Below are positions 50,915 through 64,000 of a DNA stretch of 64,000 bases, in pieces. The first letter of the stretch is position 1, and the number at the start of each line of letters is the position of its first letter. The DNA comes from Gordius sp. MW1 (lineage: Eukaryota; Nematomorpha; Gordioida; Gordea; Gordiidae): assembly GCA_964036665.1 (NCBI GenBank), contig OZ038530.1, positions 3,968,001 through 4,032,000 of the forward strand, read 5' to 3'. The notes beneath the pieces are model-generated. The model saw nothing but the letters and a program-made list of their open reading frames with translations, made no database searches and was not told the origin of the DNA. The position numbers were made by a program, and so were the translations under genes.

Positions 50915-53900
50915 ATAAATATTTTTACCTCAAAATTTTTCACATATTTTTCTTTCAACCGTATGCATCCGATGAAAGTTGTCGTTTTCAGACGTGGTTT
51001 CCATGATAAAAACTAAAAATTTATCAGAATCAGAAAACTATTACTTTGAAATCATGATCGCATAGTGCATTTTTGAAAAATTAAGCACTCACGTTGCGAT
51101 ACAACAAACTAATCGCAACAATAAAACGTTGTCTTTTGTCAAAATGATAGTTCTCGCAGCTTAAAACCTCTTTGCGGAAGTCAATCGAGGATAATAGGAT
51201 TCTTAAATTGGCTTACTTTTATACATTTTTTCATGCTCTTTCACATAGAATTGAAAAAAATAAATATTTTTACCTCAAAATTTTTCACATATTTTTCTTT
51301 CAACCGTATGCACCCGATGAAAGTTGTCGTTTTCAGACGTGGTTTCTATGATAAAAAGTAAAAATTTATCAGAATCAGAAAACTATTACTTTGAAATCAT
51401 GATCGCATAGTGCATTTTTTAAAAATAAAGCACTCACGTTGCGATACAACAAACTAATCGCAACAATAAAACGTTGTCTTTTGTCAAAATGATAGTTGGC
51501 GCAGCTTAAAACCTCTTTGCGGAAGTCAATCGAGGATAATAGGATTCTCAAATTGGCTTACTTTTATATATTTTTTCATGCTCTTTCACATAGAATTGAA
51601 AAAAATAAATATTTTTACCTCAAAATTTTCACATATTTTTCTTTCAACCGTATGCATCCGATGAAAGTTGTCGTTTTCAGACGTGGTTTCCATGATAAAA
51701 AGTAAAAATTTATCAGAATCAGAAAACTATTACTTTGAAATCATGATCGCATAGTGTATTTTTGAAAAATTAAGCACTCACGTTGTGATACAACAAACTA
51801 ATCGCAACAATAAAACGTTGTCTTTTGTCAAAATGATAGTTGGCGCAGCTTAAAACCTCTTTGCGGAAGTCAATCGAGGATAATAGGATTCTCAAATTGG
51901 CTTACTTTTATAAATTTTTTCATGCTCTTTCACATAGAATCAAAAAAAATAAATATTTTTACCTCAAAATTTTTCACATATTTTTCTTTGAACCGTATTC
52001 ATCCGATGAAAGTTGTCGTTTTCAGACGTGGTTTCTATGATCCCAAGTAAAAATTTATCAGAATCTAAAAACTATTACTTTGAAATCATGATCGCATAGA
52101 GCAGTTTTCGAAAATTAAGCACTCACGTTGCGATACAACAAATTAATCGCAACAATAAAACGTTGTCTTTTGTCAAAATGATAGTTCTCGCAGTTTAAAC
52201 CTCTTTGAGGAAGTCAATCGAGGATAATAGGATTCTTAAATTGGCTTACTTTTATACATTTTTTCATGCTCTTTCACATAGAATTGAAAATAATAAATAT
52301 TTTTACCTCAAAATTTTTCACATATTTTTCTTTCAACCGTATGCATCCGATGAAAGTTGTCGTTTTCAGACGTGGTTTCTATGATAAAAAGTAAATATTT
52401 ATCAGAATCAGAAAACTATTACTTTGAAATCATGATCGCATAGTGCATTTTTGAAAAATTAAGCACTCACGTTGCGATACAACAAACTAATCGCAACAAT
52501 AAAACGTTGTCTTTTGTCAAAATGATAGTTCTGCCAGCTTAAAACCACTTTTCGGAAGTAAATCGAGGATAATAGGATTCTCAAATTGGCTTACTTTTAT
52601 ACATTTTTTCATGCTCTTTCACATAGAATTGAAAAAAATAAATATTTTTACCTCAAAATTTTTCACATATTTTTCTTTCAACCGTATGCATCCGATGAAA
52701 GTTGTCGTTTCCAGACGTGGTTTCCATGATAAAAAGTAAAAATTTATCAGATTCAGAAAACTATTACTTTGAAATCATGATCGCATAGTGCATTTTCGAA
52801 AAATTAAGCACTCACGTTGCGATACAACAAACTAATCGCAACAATAAAACGTTGTCTTTTGTCAAAATGATAGTTCTCGCAGCTTAAAACCTCTTTGCGG
52901 AAGTCAATCGAGGATAATAGGATTCTTAAATTGGCTTACTTTTATACATTTTTTCATGCTCTTTCACATAGAATTGAAAAAAATAAATATTTTTACCTCA
53001 AAATTTTTCACATATTTTTCTTTCAACCGTATGCATCCGATGAAAGTTGTCGTTTTCAGACGTGGTTTCCATGATAAAAACTAAAAATTTATCAGAATCA
53101 GAAAACTATTACTTTGAAATCATGATCGCATAGTGCATTTTTGAAAAATTAAGCACTCACGTTGCGATACAACAAACTAATCGCAACAATAAAACGTTGT
53201 CTTTTGTCAAAATGATAGTTCTCGCAGCTTAAAACCTCTTTGCGGAAGTCAATCGAGGATAATAGGATTCTTAAATTGGCTTACTTTTATACATTTTTTC
53301 ATGCTCTTTCACATAGAATTGAAAAAAATAAATATTTTTACCTCAAAATTTTTCACATATTTTTCTTTCAACCGTATGCACCCGATGAAAGTTGTCGTTT
53401 TCAGACGTGGTTTCTATGATAAAAAGTAAAAATTTATCAGAATCAGAAAACTATTACTTTGAAATCATGATCGCATAGTGCATTTTTTAAAAATAAAGCA
53501 CTCACGTTGCGATACAACAAACTAATCGCAACAATAAAACGTTGTCTTTTGTCAAAATGATAGTTGGCGCAGCTTAAAACCTCTTTGCGGAAGTCAATCG
53601 AGGATAATAGGATTCTCAAATTGGCTTACTTTTATATATTTTTTCATGCTCTTTCACATAGAATTGAAAAAAATAAATATTTTTACCTCAAAATTTTCAC
53701 ATATTTTTCTTTCAACCGTATGCATCCGATGAAAGTTGTCGTTTTCAGACGTGGTTTCCATGATAAAAAGTAAAAATTTATCAGAATCAGAAAACTATTA
53801 CTTTGAAATCATGATCGCATAGTGTATTTTTGAAAAATTAAGCACTCACGTTGTGATACAACAAACTAATCGCAACAATAAAACGTTGTCTTTTGTCAAA

Positions 53901-55277
53901 ATGATAGTTGGCGCAGCTTAAAACCTCTTTGCGGAAGTCAATCGAGGATAATAGGATTCTCAAATTGGCTTACTTTTATAAATTTTTTCATGCTCTTTCA
54001 CATAGAATCGAAAAAAATAAATATTTTTGCCTCAAAATTTTTCACATATTTTTCTTTGAACCGTATTCATCCGATGAAAGTTGTCGTTTTCAGACGTGGT
54101 TTCTATGATCCCAAGTAAAAATTTATCAGAATCTAAAAACTATTACTTTGAAATCATGATCGCATAGAGCAGTTTTCGAAAATTAAGCACTCACGTTGCG
54201 ATACAACAAATTAATCGCAACAATAAAACGTTGTCTTTTGTCAAAATGATAGTTCTCGCAGTTTAAACCTCTTTGAGGAAGTCAATCGAGGATAATAGGA
54301 TTCTTAAATTGGCTTACTTTTATACATTTTTTCATGCTCTTTCACATAGAATTGAAAATAATAAATATTTTTACCTCAAAATTTTTCACATATTTTTCTT
54401 TCAACCGTATGCATCCGATGAAAGTTGTCGTTTTCAGACGTGGTTTCTATGATAAAAAGTAAATATTTATCAGAATCAGAAAACTATTACTTTGAAATCA
54501 TGATCGCATAGTGCATTTTTGAAAAATTAAGCACTCACGTTGCGATACAACAAACTAATCGCAACAATAAAACGTTGTCTTTTGTCAAAATGATAGTTCT
54601 GCCAGCTTAAAACCACTTTTCGGAAGTAAATCGAGGATAATAGGATTCTCAAATTGGCTTACTTTTATACATTTTTTCATGCTCTTTCACATAGAATTGA
54701 AAAAAATAAATATTTTTACCTCAAAATTTTTCACATATTTTTCTTTCAACCGTATGCATCCGATGAAAGTTGTCGTTTTCAGACGTGGTTTCCATGATAT
54801 AAAGTAAAAATTTATCAGATTCAGAAAACTATTACTTTGAAATCATGATCGCATAGTGCATTTTTGAAAAATTAAGCACTCACGTTGCGATACAACAAAC
54901 TAATCGCAACAATAAAACGTTGTCTTTTGTCAAAATGATAGTTCTCGCAGCTTAAAACCTCTTTGCGGAAGTCAATCGAGGATAATAGGATTCTTAAATT
55001 GGCTTACTTTTATACATTTTTTCATGCTCTTTCACATAGAATTGAAAAAAATAAATATTTTTACCTCAAAATTTTTCACATATTTTTCTTTCAACCGTAT
55101 GCATCCGATGAAAGTTGTCGTTTTCAGACGTGGTTTCCATGATAAAAACTAAAAATTTATCAGAATCAGAAAACTATTACTTTGAAATCATGATCGCATA
55201 GTGCATTTTTGAAAAATTAAGCACTCACGTTGCGATACAACAAACTAATCGCAACAATAAAACGTTGTCTTTTGTCG
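50915..55277 (+). repeat. Tandem 6-monomer block, 2068-bp period, about 2 copies
   Basis: The rare GATAGTTGGCGCAG pair (about 51490/51834) recurs at about 53558/53902, and CTGCCAGCTTAAAACC occurs at about 52531 and 54599, both at 2068 bp. A few private changes separate the copies, such as GAATCAAAAAAAAT versus GAATCGAAAAAAAT and GATATAAAG versus GATAAAAAG. The right end is a 15-bp-scale deletion at 55277, where TTTTGTCGCAGC lacks the usual AAAATGATAGTTCT. Confidence 0.85.
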
Positions 55278-56512
55278 CAGCTTAAAACCTCTTTGCGGAT
55301 ATCAATCGAGGATAATAGGATTCTTAAATTGGCTTACTTTTATACATTTTTTCATGCTCTTTCACATAGAATTGAAAAAAATAAATATTTTTACCTAAAA
55401 ATTTTTCACATATTTTTCTTTCAACCGTATGCACCCGATGAAAGTTGTCGTTTTCAGACGTGGTTTCTATGATAAAAAGTAAAAATTTATCAGAATCAGA
55501 AAACTATTATTTTGAAATCATGATCGCATAGTGCATTTTTTAAAAATTAAGCACTCACGTTGCGATACAACAAACTAATCGCAACAATAAAACGTTATCT
55601 TTTGTCAAAATGATAGTTCTCGCAGCTTAAAACCTCTTTGCGGAAGTCAATCGAGGATAATAGGATTCTTAAATTGGCTTACTTTTATACATTTTTTCAT
55701 GCTCTTTCACATAGAATTGAAAAAAATAAATATTTTTACCTCAAAATTTTCACATATTTTTCTTTCAACCGTATGCATCCGATGAAAGTTGTCGTTTTCA
55801 GACGTGGTTTCCATGATAAAAAGTAAAAATTTATCAGAATCAGAAAACTATTACTTTGAAATCATGATCGCATAGTGTATTTTTGAAAAATTAAGCACTC
55901 ACGTTGTGATACAACAAACTAATCGCAACAATAAAACGTTGTCTTTTGTCAAAATGATAGTTCTCGCAGCTTAAAACCTCTTTGCGGAAGTCAATCGAGG
56001 ATAATAGGATTCTCAAATTGGCTTACTTTTATATATTTTTTCATGCTCTTTCACATAGAATCGAAAAAAATAAATATTTTTACCTCAAAATTTTTCACAT
56101 ATTTTTCTTTGAACCGTATTCATCCGATGAAAGTTGTCGTTTTCAGACGTGGTTTCTATGATCCCAAGTAAAAATTTATCAGAATCTAAAAACTATTACT
56201 TTGAAATCATGATCGCATAGAGCAGTTTTCGAAAATTAAGCACTCACGTTGCGATACAACAAACTAATCGCAACAATAAAACGTTGTCTTTTGTCAAAAT
56301 GATAGTTCTCGCAGTTTAAACCTCTTTGAGGAAGTCAATCGAGGATAATAGGATTCTTAAATTGGCTTACTTTTATACATTTTTTCATGCTCTTTCACAT
56401 AGAATTGAAAAAAATAAATATTTTTACCTCAAAATTTTTCACATATTTTTCTTTCAACCGTATGCACCCGATGAAAGTTGTCGTTTTCAGACGTGGTTTC
56501 TATGATAAAAAG

Positions 56513-58973
56513 TAAAAATTTATCAGAATCAGAAAACTATTACTTTGAAATCATGATCGCATAGTGCATTTTTGAAAAATTAAGCACTCACGTTGCGATA
56601 CAACAAACTAATCGCAACAATAAAACGTTGTCTTTTGTCAAAATGATAGTTCTGCCAGCTTAAAACCACTTTTCGGAAGTAAATCCAGGATAATAGGATT
56701 CTCAAATTGGCTTACTTTTATACATTTTTTCATGCTCTTTCACATAGAATTGAAAAAAATAAATATTTTTACCTCAAAATTTTTCACATATTTTTCTTTC
56801 AACCGTATGCATCCGATGAAAGTTGTCGTTTTCAGACGTGGTTTCCATGATAAAAAGTAAAAATTTATCAGATTCAGAAAACTATTACTTTGAAATCATG
56901 ATCGCATAGTGCATTTTTGAAAAATTAAGCACTCACGTTGCGATACAACAAACTAATCGCAACAATAAAACGTTGTCTTTTGTCAAAATGATAGTTCTCG
57001 CAGCTTAAAACCTCTTTGCGGAAGTCAATCGAGGATAATAGGATTCTTAAATTGGCTTACTTTTATACATTTTTTCATGCTCTTTCACATAGAATTGAAA
57101 AAAATAAATATTTTTACCTCAAAATTTTTCACATATTTTTCTTTCAACCGTATGCATCCGATGAAAGTTGTCGTTTTCAGACGTGGTTTCCATGATAAAA
57201 ACTAAAAATTTATCAGAATCAGAAAACTATTACTTTGAAATCATGATCGCATAGTGCATTTTTGAAAAATTAAGCACTCACGTTGCGATACAACAAACTA
57301 ATCGCAACAATAAAACGTTGTCTTTTGTCAAAATGATAGTTCTCGCAGCTTAAAACCTCTTTGCGGATATCAATCGAGGATAATAGGATTCTTAAATTGG
57401 CTTACTTTTATACATTTTTTCATGCTCTTTCACATAGAATTGAAAAAAATAAATATTTTTACCTCAAAATTTTTCACATATTTTTCTTTCAACCGTATGC
57501 ACCCGATGAAAGTTGTCGTTTTCAGACGTGGTTTCTATGATAAAAAGTAAAAATTTATCAGAATCAGAAAACTATTATTTTGAAATCATGATCGCATAGT
57601 GCATTTTTTAAAAATTAAGCACTCACGTTGCGATACAACAAACTAATCGCAACAATAAAATGTTGTCTTTTGTCAAAATGATAGTTCTGGCAGCTTAAAA
57701 CCACTTTTCGGAAGTAAATCGAGGATAATAGGATTCTCAAAATGGCTTACTTTTATATATTTTTTCATGCTCTTTCACATAGAATTGAAAAAAATAAATA
57801 TTTTTACCTCAAAATTTTCACATATTTTTCTTTCAACCGTATGCATCCGATGAAAGTTGTCGTTTTCAGACGTGGTTTCCATGATAAAAAGTAAAAATTT
57901 ATCAGAATCAGAAAACTATTACTTTGAAATCATGATCGCATAGTGCATTTTTGAAAAATTAAGCACTCACGTTGCGATACAACAAACTAATCGCAACAAT
58001 AAAACGTTGTCTTTTGTCAAAATGATAGTTCTCGCAGCTTAAAACCTCTTTGCGGAAGTCAATCGAGGATAATAGGATTCTTAAATTGGCTTACTTTTAT
58101 ACATTTTTTCATGCTCTTTCACATAGAATTAAAAAAAATAAATATTTTTACCTCAAAATTTTTCACATATTTTTCTTTCAACCGTATGCATCCGATGAAA
58201 GTTGTCGTTTTCAGACGTGGTTTCCATGATAAAAAGTAAAAATTTATCAGAATCAGAAAACTATTACTTTGAAATCATGATCGCATAGTGCATTTTTGAA
58301 ATAAGCCCTCACGTTGCGATACAACAAACTAATCGCAACAATAAAACGTTGTCTTTTGTCAAAATGATAGTTCTCGCAGCTTATAACCTCTTTGCGGAAG
58401 TCAATCGAGGATAATAGGATTCTCAAATTGGCTTACTTTTATATATTTTTTCATGCTCTTTCACATAGAATCGAAAAAAATAAATATTTTTACAAAATTT
58501 TTCACATATTTTTCTTTGAACCGTATTCATCCGATGAAAGTTGTCGTTTTCAGACGTGGTTTCTATGATCCCAAGTAAAAATTTATCAGAATCTAAAAAC
58601 TATTACTTTGAAATCATGATCGCATAGAGCAGTTTGCGAAAATTAAGCACTCACGTTGCGATACAACAAACTAATCGCAACAATAAAACGTTGTCTTTTG
58701 TCAAAATGATAGTTCTCGCAGTTTAAACCTCTTTTCGGAAGTCAATCGAGGATAATAGGATTCTTAAATTGGCTTACTTTTATATATTTTTTCATGCTCT
58801 TTCACATAGAATTGAAAAAAATAAATATTTTTACCTCAAAATTTTCACATATTTTTCTTTCAACCGTATGCATCCGATGAAAGTTGTCGTTTTCAGACGT
58901 GGTTTCCATGATAAAAAGTAAAAATTTATCAGAATCAGAAAACTATTACTTTGAAATCATGATCGCATAGTGT
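56513..58973 (+). repeat. 10-monomer-offset block, copy 1 (3434 bp)
   Basis: Repeats at about 59947-62407. Linked private variants at constant 3434 bp offset are CTGCCAGC (56652, 60086), AAATCCAGGATAATAGG, GCGGATATC (57363, 60797), AAAATGTTGTC, TCTCAAAATGGC and ATAAGCCCTC (58301, 61735). Confidence 0.87.
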
Positions 58974-59946
58974 ATTTTTGAAAAATTAAGCACTCACGTT
59001 GTGATACAACAAACTAATCGCAACAATAAAACGTTGTCTTTTGTCAAAATGATAGTTCTCGCAGCTTAAAACCTCTTTGCGGAAGTCAATCGAGGATAAT
59101 AGGATTCTCAAATTGGCTTACTTTTATATATTTTTTCATGCTCTTTCACATAGAATCGAAAAAAATAAATATTTTTACCTCAAAATTTTTCACATATTTT
59201 TCTTTGAACCGTATTCATCCGATGAAAGTTGTCGTTTTCAGACGTGGTTTCTATGATCCCAAGTAAAAATTTATCAGAATCTAAAAACTATTACTTTGAA
59301 ATCATGATCGCATAGAGCAGTTTTCGAAAATTAAGCACTCACGTTGCGATACAACAAACTAATCGCAACAATAAAACGTTGTCTTTTGTCAAAATGATAG
59401 TTCTCGCAGTTTAAACCTCTTTGAGGAAGTCAATCGAGGATAATAGGATTCTTAAATTGGCTTACTTTTATACATTTTTTCATGCTCTTTCACATAGAAT
59501 TAAAAAAAATAAATATTTTTACCTCAAAATTTTTCACATATTTTTCTTTCAACCGTATGCATCCGATGAAAGTTGTCGTTTTCAGACGTGGTTTCCATGA
59601 TAAAAAGTAAAAATTTATCAGAATCAGAAAACTATTACTTTGAAATCATGATCGCATAGTGCATTTTTGAAATAAGCCCTCACGTTGCGATACAACAAAC
59701 TAATCGCAACAATAAAACGTTGTCTTTTGTCAAAATGATAGTTCTCGCAGCTTATAACCTCTTTGCGGAAGTCAATCGAGGATAATAGGATTCTCAAATT
59801 GGCTTACTTTTATATATTTTTTCATGCTCTTTCACATAGAATCGAAAAAAATAAATATTTTTACAAAATTTTTCACATATTTTTCTTTGAACCGTATTCA
59901 TCCGATGAAAGTTGTCGTTTTCAGACGTGGTTTCTATGATCCCAAG

Positions 59947-62407
59947 TAAAAATTTATCAGAATCAGAAAACTATTACTTTGAAATCATGATCGCATAGTG
60001 CATTTTTGAAAAATTAAGCACTCACGTTGCGATACAACAAACTAATCGCAACAATAAAACGTTGTCTTTTGTCAAAATGATAGTTCTGCCAGCTTAAAAC
60101 CACTTTTCGGAAGTAAATCCAGGATAATAGGATTCTCAAATTGGCTTACTTTTATACATTTTTTCATGCTCTTTCACATAGAATTGAAAAAAATAAATAT
60201 TTTTACCTCAAAATTTTTCACATATTTTTCTTTCAACCGTATGCATCCGATGAAAGTTGTCGTTTTCAGACGTGGTTTCCATGATAAAAAGTAAAAATTT
60301 ATCAGATTCAGAAAACTATTACTTTGAAATCATGATCGCATAGTGCATTTTTGAAAAATTAAGCACTCACGTTGCGATACAACAAACTAATCGCAACAAT
60401 AAAACGTTGTCTTTTGTCAAAATGATAGTTCTCGCAGCTTAAAACCTCTTTGCGGAAGTCAATCGAGGATAATAGGATTCTTAAATTGGCTTACTTTTAT
60501 ACATTTTTTCATGCTCTTTCACATAGAATTGAAAAAAATAAATATTTTTACCTCAAAATTTTTCACATATTTTTCTTTCAACCGTATGCATCCGATGAAA
60601 GTTGTCGTTTTCAGACGTGGTTTCCATGATAAAAACTAAAAATTTATCAGAATCAGAAAACTATTACTTTGAAATCATGATCGCATAGTGCATTTTTGAA
60701 AAATTAAGCACTCACGTTGCGATACAACAAACTAATCGCAACAATAAAACGTTGTCTTTTGTCAAAATGATAGTTCTCGCAGCTTAAAACCTCTTTGCGG
60801 ATATCAATCGAGGATAATAGGATTCTTAAATTGGCTTACTTTTATACATTTTTTCATGCTCTTTCACATAGAATTGAAAAAAATAAATATTTTTACCTCA
60901 AAATTTTTCACATATTTTTCTTTCAACCGTATGCACCCGATGAAAGTTGTCGTTTTCAGACGTGGTTTCTATGATAAAAAGTAAAAATTTATCAGAATCA
61001 GAAAACTATTATTTTGAAATCATGATCGCATAGTGCATTTTTTAAAAATTAAGCACTCACGTTGCGATACAACAAACTAATCGCAACAATAAAATGTTGT
61101 CTTTTGTCAAAATGATAGTTCTGGCAGCTTAAAACCACTTTTCGGAAGTAAATCGAGGATAATAGGATTCTCAAAATGGCTTACTTTTATATATTTTTTC
61201 ATGCTCTTTCACATAGAATTGAAAAAAATAAATATTTTTACCTCAAAATTTTCACATATTTTTCTTTCAACCGTATGCATCCGATGAAAGTTGTCGTTTT
61301 CAGACGTGGTTTCCATGATAAAAAGTAAAAATTTATCAGAATCAGAAAACTATTACTTTGAAATCATGATCGCATAGTGCATTTTTGAAAAATTAAGCAC
61401 TCACGTTGCGATACAACAAACTAATCGCAACAATAAAACGTTGTCTTTTGTCAAAATGATAGTTCTCGCAGCTTAAAACCTCTTTGCGGAAGTCAATCGA
61501 GGATAATAGGATTCTTAAATTGGCTTACATTTATACATTTTTTCATGCTCTTTCACATAGAATTAAAAAAAATAAATATTTTTACCTCAAAATTTTTCAC
61601 ATATTTTTCTTTCAACCGTATGCATCCGATGAAAGTTGTCGTTTTCAGACGTGGTTTCCATGATAAAAAGTAAAAATTTATCAGAATCAGAAAACTATTA
61701 CTTTGAAATCATGATCGCATAGTGCATTTTTGAAATAAGCCCTCACGTTGCGATACAACAAACTAATCGCAACAATAAAACGTTGTCTTTTGTCAAAATG
61801 ATAGTTCTCGCAGCTTATAACCTCTTTGCGGAAGTCAATCGAGGATAATAGGATTCTCAAATTGGCTTACTTTTATATATTTTTTCATGCTCTTTCACAT
61901 AGAATCGAAAAAAATAAATATTTTTACAAAATTTTTCACATATTTTTCTTTGAACCGTATTCATCCGATGAAAGTTGTCGTTTTCAGACGTGGTTTCTAT
62001 GATCCCAAGTAAAAATTTATCAGAATCTAAAAACTATTACTTTGAAATCATGATCGCATAGAGCAGTTTGCGAAAATTAAGCACTCACGTTGCGATACAA
62101 CAAACTAATCGCAACAATAAAACGTTGTCTTTTGTCAAAATGATAGTTCTCGCAGTTTAAACCTCTTTTCGGAAGTCAATCGAGGATAATAGGATTCTTA
62201 AATTGGCTTACTTTTATATATTTTTTCATGCTCTTTCACATAGAATTGAAAAAAATAAATATTTTTACCTCAAAATTTTCACATATTTTTCTTTCAACCG
62301 TATGCATCCGATGAAAGTTGTCGTTTTCAGACGTGGTTTCCATGATAAAAAGTAAAAATTTATCAGAATCAGAAAACTATTACTTTGAAATCATGATCGC
62401 ATAGTGC
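59947..62407 (+). repeat. 10-monomer-offset block, copy 2
   Basis: Near-identical to 56513-58973; one difference seen is TTACATTTATAC near 61526 against TTACTTTTATAC. It is separated from copy 1 by about 970 bp of other monomers, which themselves contain a further ATAAGCCCTC copy at 59672. Confidence 0.87.
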
Positions 62408-64000
62408 ATTTTTGAAAAATTAAGCACTCACGTTGCGATACAACAAACTAATCGCAACAATAAAACGTTGTCTTTTGTCAAAATGATAGTTCTCGCAGCT
62501 TAAAACCTCTTTGCGGAAGTCAATCGAGGATAATAGGATTCTCAAATTGGCTTACTTTTATATATTTTTTCATGCTCTTTCACATAGAATCGAAAAAAAT
62601 AAATATTTTTACCTCAAAATTTTTCACATATTTTTCTTTCAACCGTATTCATCCGATGAAAGTTGTCGTTTTCAGACGTGGTTTCTATGATCCCAAGTAA
62701 AAATTTATCAGAATCAGAAAACTATTACTTTGAAATCATGATCGCATAGTGCATTTTTGAAAAATTAAGCACTCACGTTGCGATACAACAAACTAATCGC
62801 AACAATAAAACGTTGTATTTTGTCAAAATGATAGTTCTCGCAGCTTAAAACCTCTTTGCGGAAGTCAATCGAGGATAATAGAATTCTTAAATTGGCTTAC
62901 TTTTATACATTTTTTCATGCTCTTTCACATAGAATTGAAAAAAATAAATATTTTTACCTCAAAATTTTTCACATATTTTTCTTTCAACCGTATGCATCCG
63001 ATGAAAGTTGTCGTTTTCAGACGTGGTTTCCATGATAAAAAGTAAAAATTTATCAGAATCAGAAAACTATTACTTTGAAATCATGATCGCATAGTGCATT
63101 TTTGAAAAATTAAGGACTCACGTTGCGATACAACAAACTAATCGCAACAATAAAACGTTGTCTTTTGTCAAAATGATAGTTCTCGCAGCTTAAAACCTCT
63201 TTGCGGAAGTCAATCGAGGATAATAGGATTCTCAAATTGGCTTACTTTTATATATTTTTTCATGCTCTTTCACATAGAATCGAAAAAAAAAAAATATTTT
63301 TACCTCAAAATTTTTCACATATTTTTCTTTGAACCGTATTCATCCGATGAAAGTTGTCGTTTTCAGACGTGGTTTCTATGATCCCAAGTAAAAATTTATC
63401 AGAATCTAAAAACTATTACTTTGAAATCATGATCGCATAGAGCAGTTTTCGAAAATTAAGCACTCACGTTGCGATACAACAAACTAATCGCAACAATAAA
63501 ACGTTGTCTTTTGTCAAAATGATAGTTCTCGCAGTTTAAACCTCTTTTCGGAAGTCAATCGAGGATAATAGGATTCTTAAATTGGCTTACTTTTATATAT
63601 TTCTTCATGCTCTTTCACATAGAATTGAAAAAAATAAATATTTTTACCTCAAAATTTTTCACATATTTTTCTTTCAACCGTATGCATCCGATGAAAGTTG
63701 TCGTTTCAGACGTGGTTTCCATGATAACAAGTAAACATTTATCAGAATCAGAAAACTATTACTTTGAAATCATGATCGCATAGTGCATTTTTGAAAAATT
63801 AAGCACTCACGTTGCGATACAACAAACTAATCGCAACAATAAAACGTTGTCTTTTGTCAAAATGATAGTTCTCGCAGCTTAAAACCTCTTTGAGGAAGTC
63901 AATCGAGGATAATAGGATTCTTAAATTGGCTTACTTTTATACATTTTTTCATGCTCTTTCACATAGAATTGAAAATAATAAATATTTTTACCTCAAAATT

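Larger units (their letters stand above)
15189..64000 (+). repeat. 344-bp satellite array, right arm (about 142 monomers)
   Basis: The same satellite resumes in register directly after the transposon and continues without interruption to the window edge. From about 16 kb onward, class A, B and C monomers often alternate as trimers of about 1032 bp. GATCCCAAG, diagnostic for class B, recurs near 16.95, 17.99 and 19.02 kb, and later near 32.40, 33.44, 34.47, 35.85, 37.23 and 38.26 kb, at steps close to 2, 3 or 4 monomers. Large near-identical blocks (listed separately) show recent local amplification. No second transposon, unique sequence or orientation switch was seen in this arm. Confidence 0.97.

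Noticed and set aside
15189-64000. tRNA, rRNA or other RNA genes within the array
   Set aside because: No cloverleaf boxes or conserved rRNA segments were seen. The only repeated structure is the 8 bp dyad of the monomer.

Overview
This 64 kb window is almost entirely one head-to-tail tandem satellite array. The monomer is AT-rich, about 344 bp long (individual copies about 341-346 bp), and every copy I inspected lies in the same orientation. The array fills 1-12974 and 15189-64000, roughly 180 monomers by length, and runs off both window edges. There is no host gene, tRNA, rRNA or CRISPR array. Arrays of this size and regularity are typical of eukaryotic (peri)centromeric or subtelomeric heterochromatin. 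The coding remnants in the inserted transposon resemble families common in arthropods and other invertebrates, so a metazoan, perhaps an insect, is my best guess. The sequence alone does not fix the species.

The one interruption is a 2214 bp DNA transposon at 12975-15188. It begins CAGAGCTGTTAA, ends with the inverse, and is flanked by a perfect 8 bp target-site duplication (CATCCGAT). This is the signature of the hAT superfamily. Both ends carry dense GTTAC/GTAAC subterminal repeats. On the minus strand near the left end is the decayed C-terminal dimerisation (hATC) region of a transposase, broken by a one-base frameshift and an in-frame TGA. On the plus strand, in the middle, is an unrelated remnant: a SWIM-type CxC...CxH zinc finger followed by an AT-hook, as found in MULE-like transposon proteins. 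The element is therefore a dead or non-autonomous hAT carrying a fragment of another element. Its right half is non-coding and AT-rich and includes five ACTGAGCAT mini-repeats.

The satellite is not homogeneous. Diagnostic variants define at least three monomer classes: A (GTATGCAT, CCATGATAAAAAG, TAGTGCATTTTTG), B (GAACCGTATTCAT, CTATGATCCCAAG, AATCTAAAAAC, TAGAGCAGTTTTCG) and C (CGCAGTTTAAACC, CTCTTTTCGG). They are often arranged as A-B-C trimers of about 1032 bp, mixed with 2-mer, 4-mer, 5-mer, 6-mer, 7-mer, 10-mer and 15-mer block duplications. Near-identical blocks recur at offsets of 1719 bp (about 8.0-12.4 kb), 1378 bp (25.5-28.1 kb), 2067 bp (28.1-30.8 kb), 5168 and 2412 bp (38.1-48.6 kb), 2068 bp (50.9-55.3 kb) and 3434 bp (56.5-62.4 kb). 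All are close to integer multiples of the monomer, as expected from unequal crossing-over and conversion. Most monomers keep an 8 bp inverted repeat (GTTGCGAT/ATCGCAAC, 11-base loop) and a cluster of A/T tracts. The many 60-90 codon open frames in the array are by-products of the repeat, not genes.
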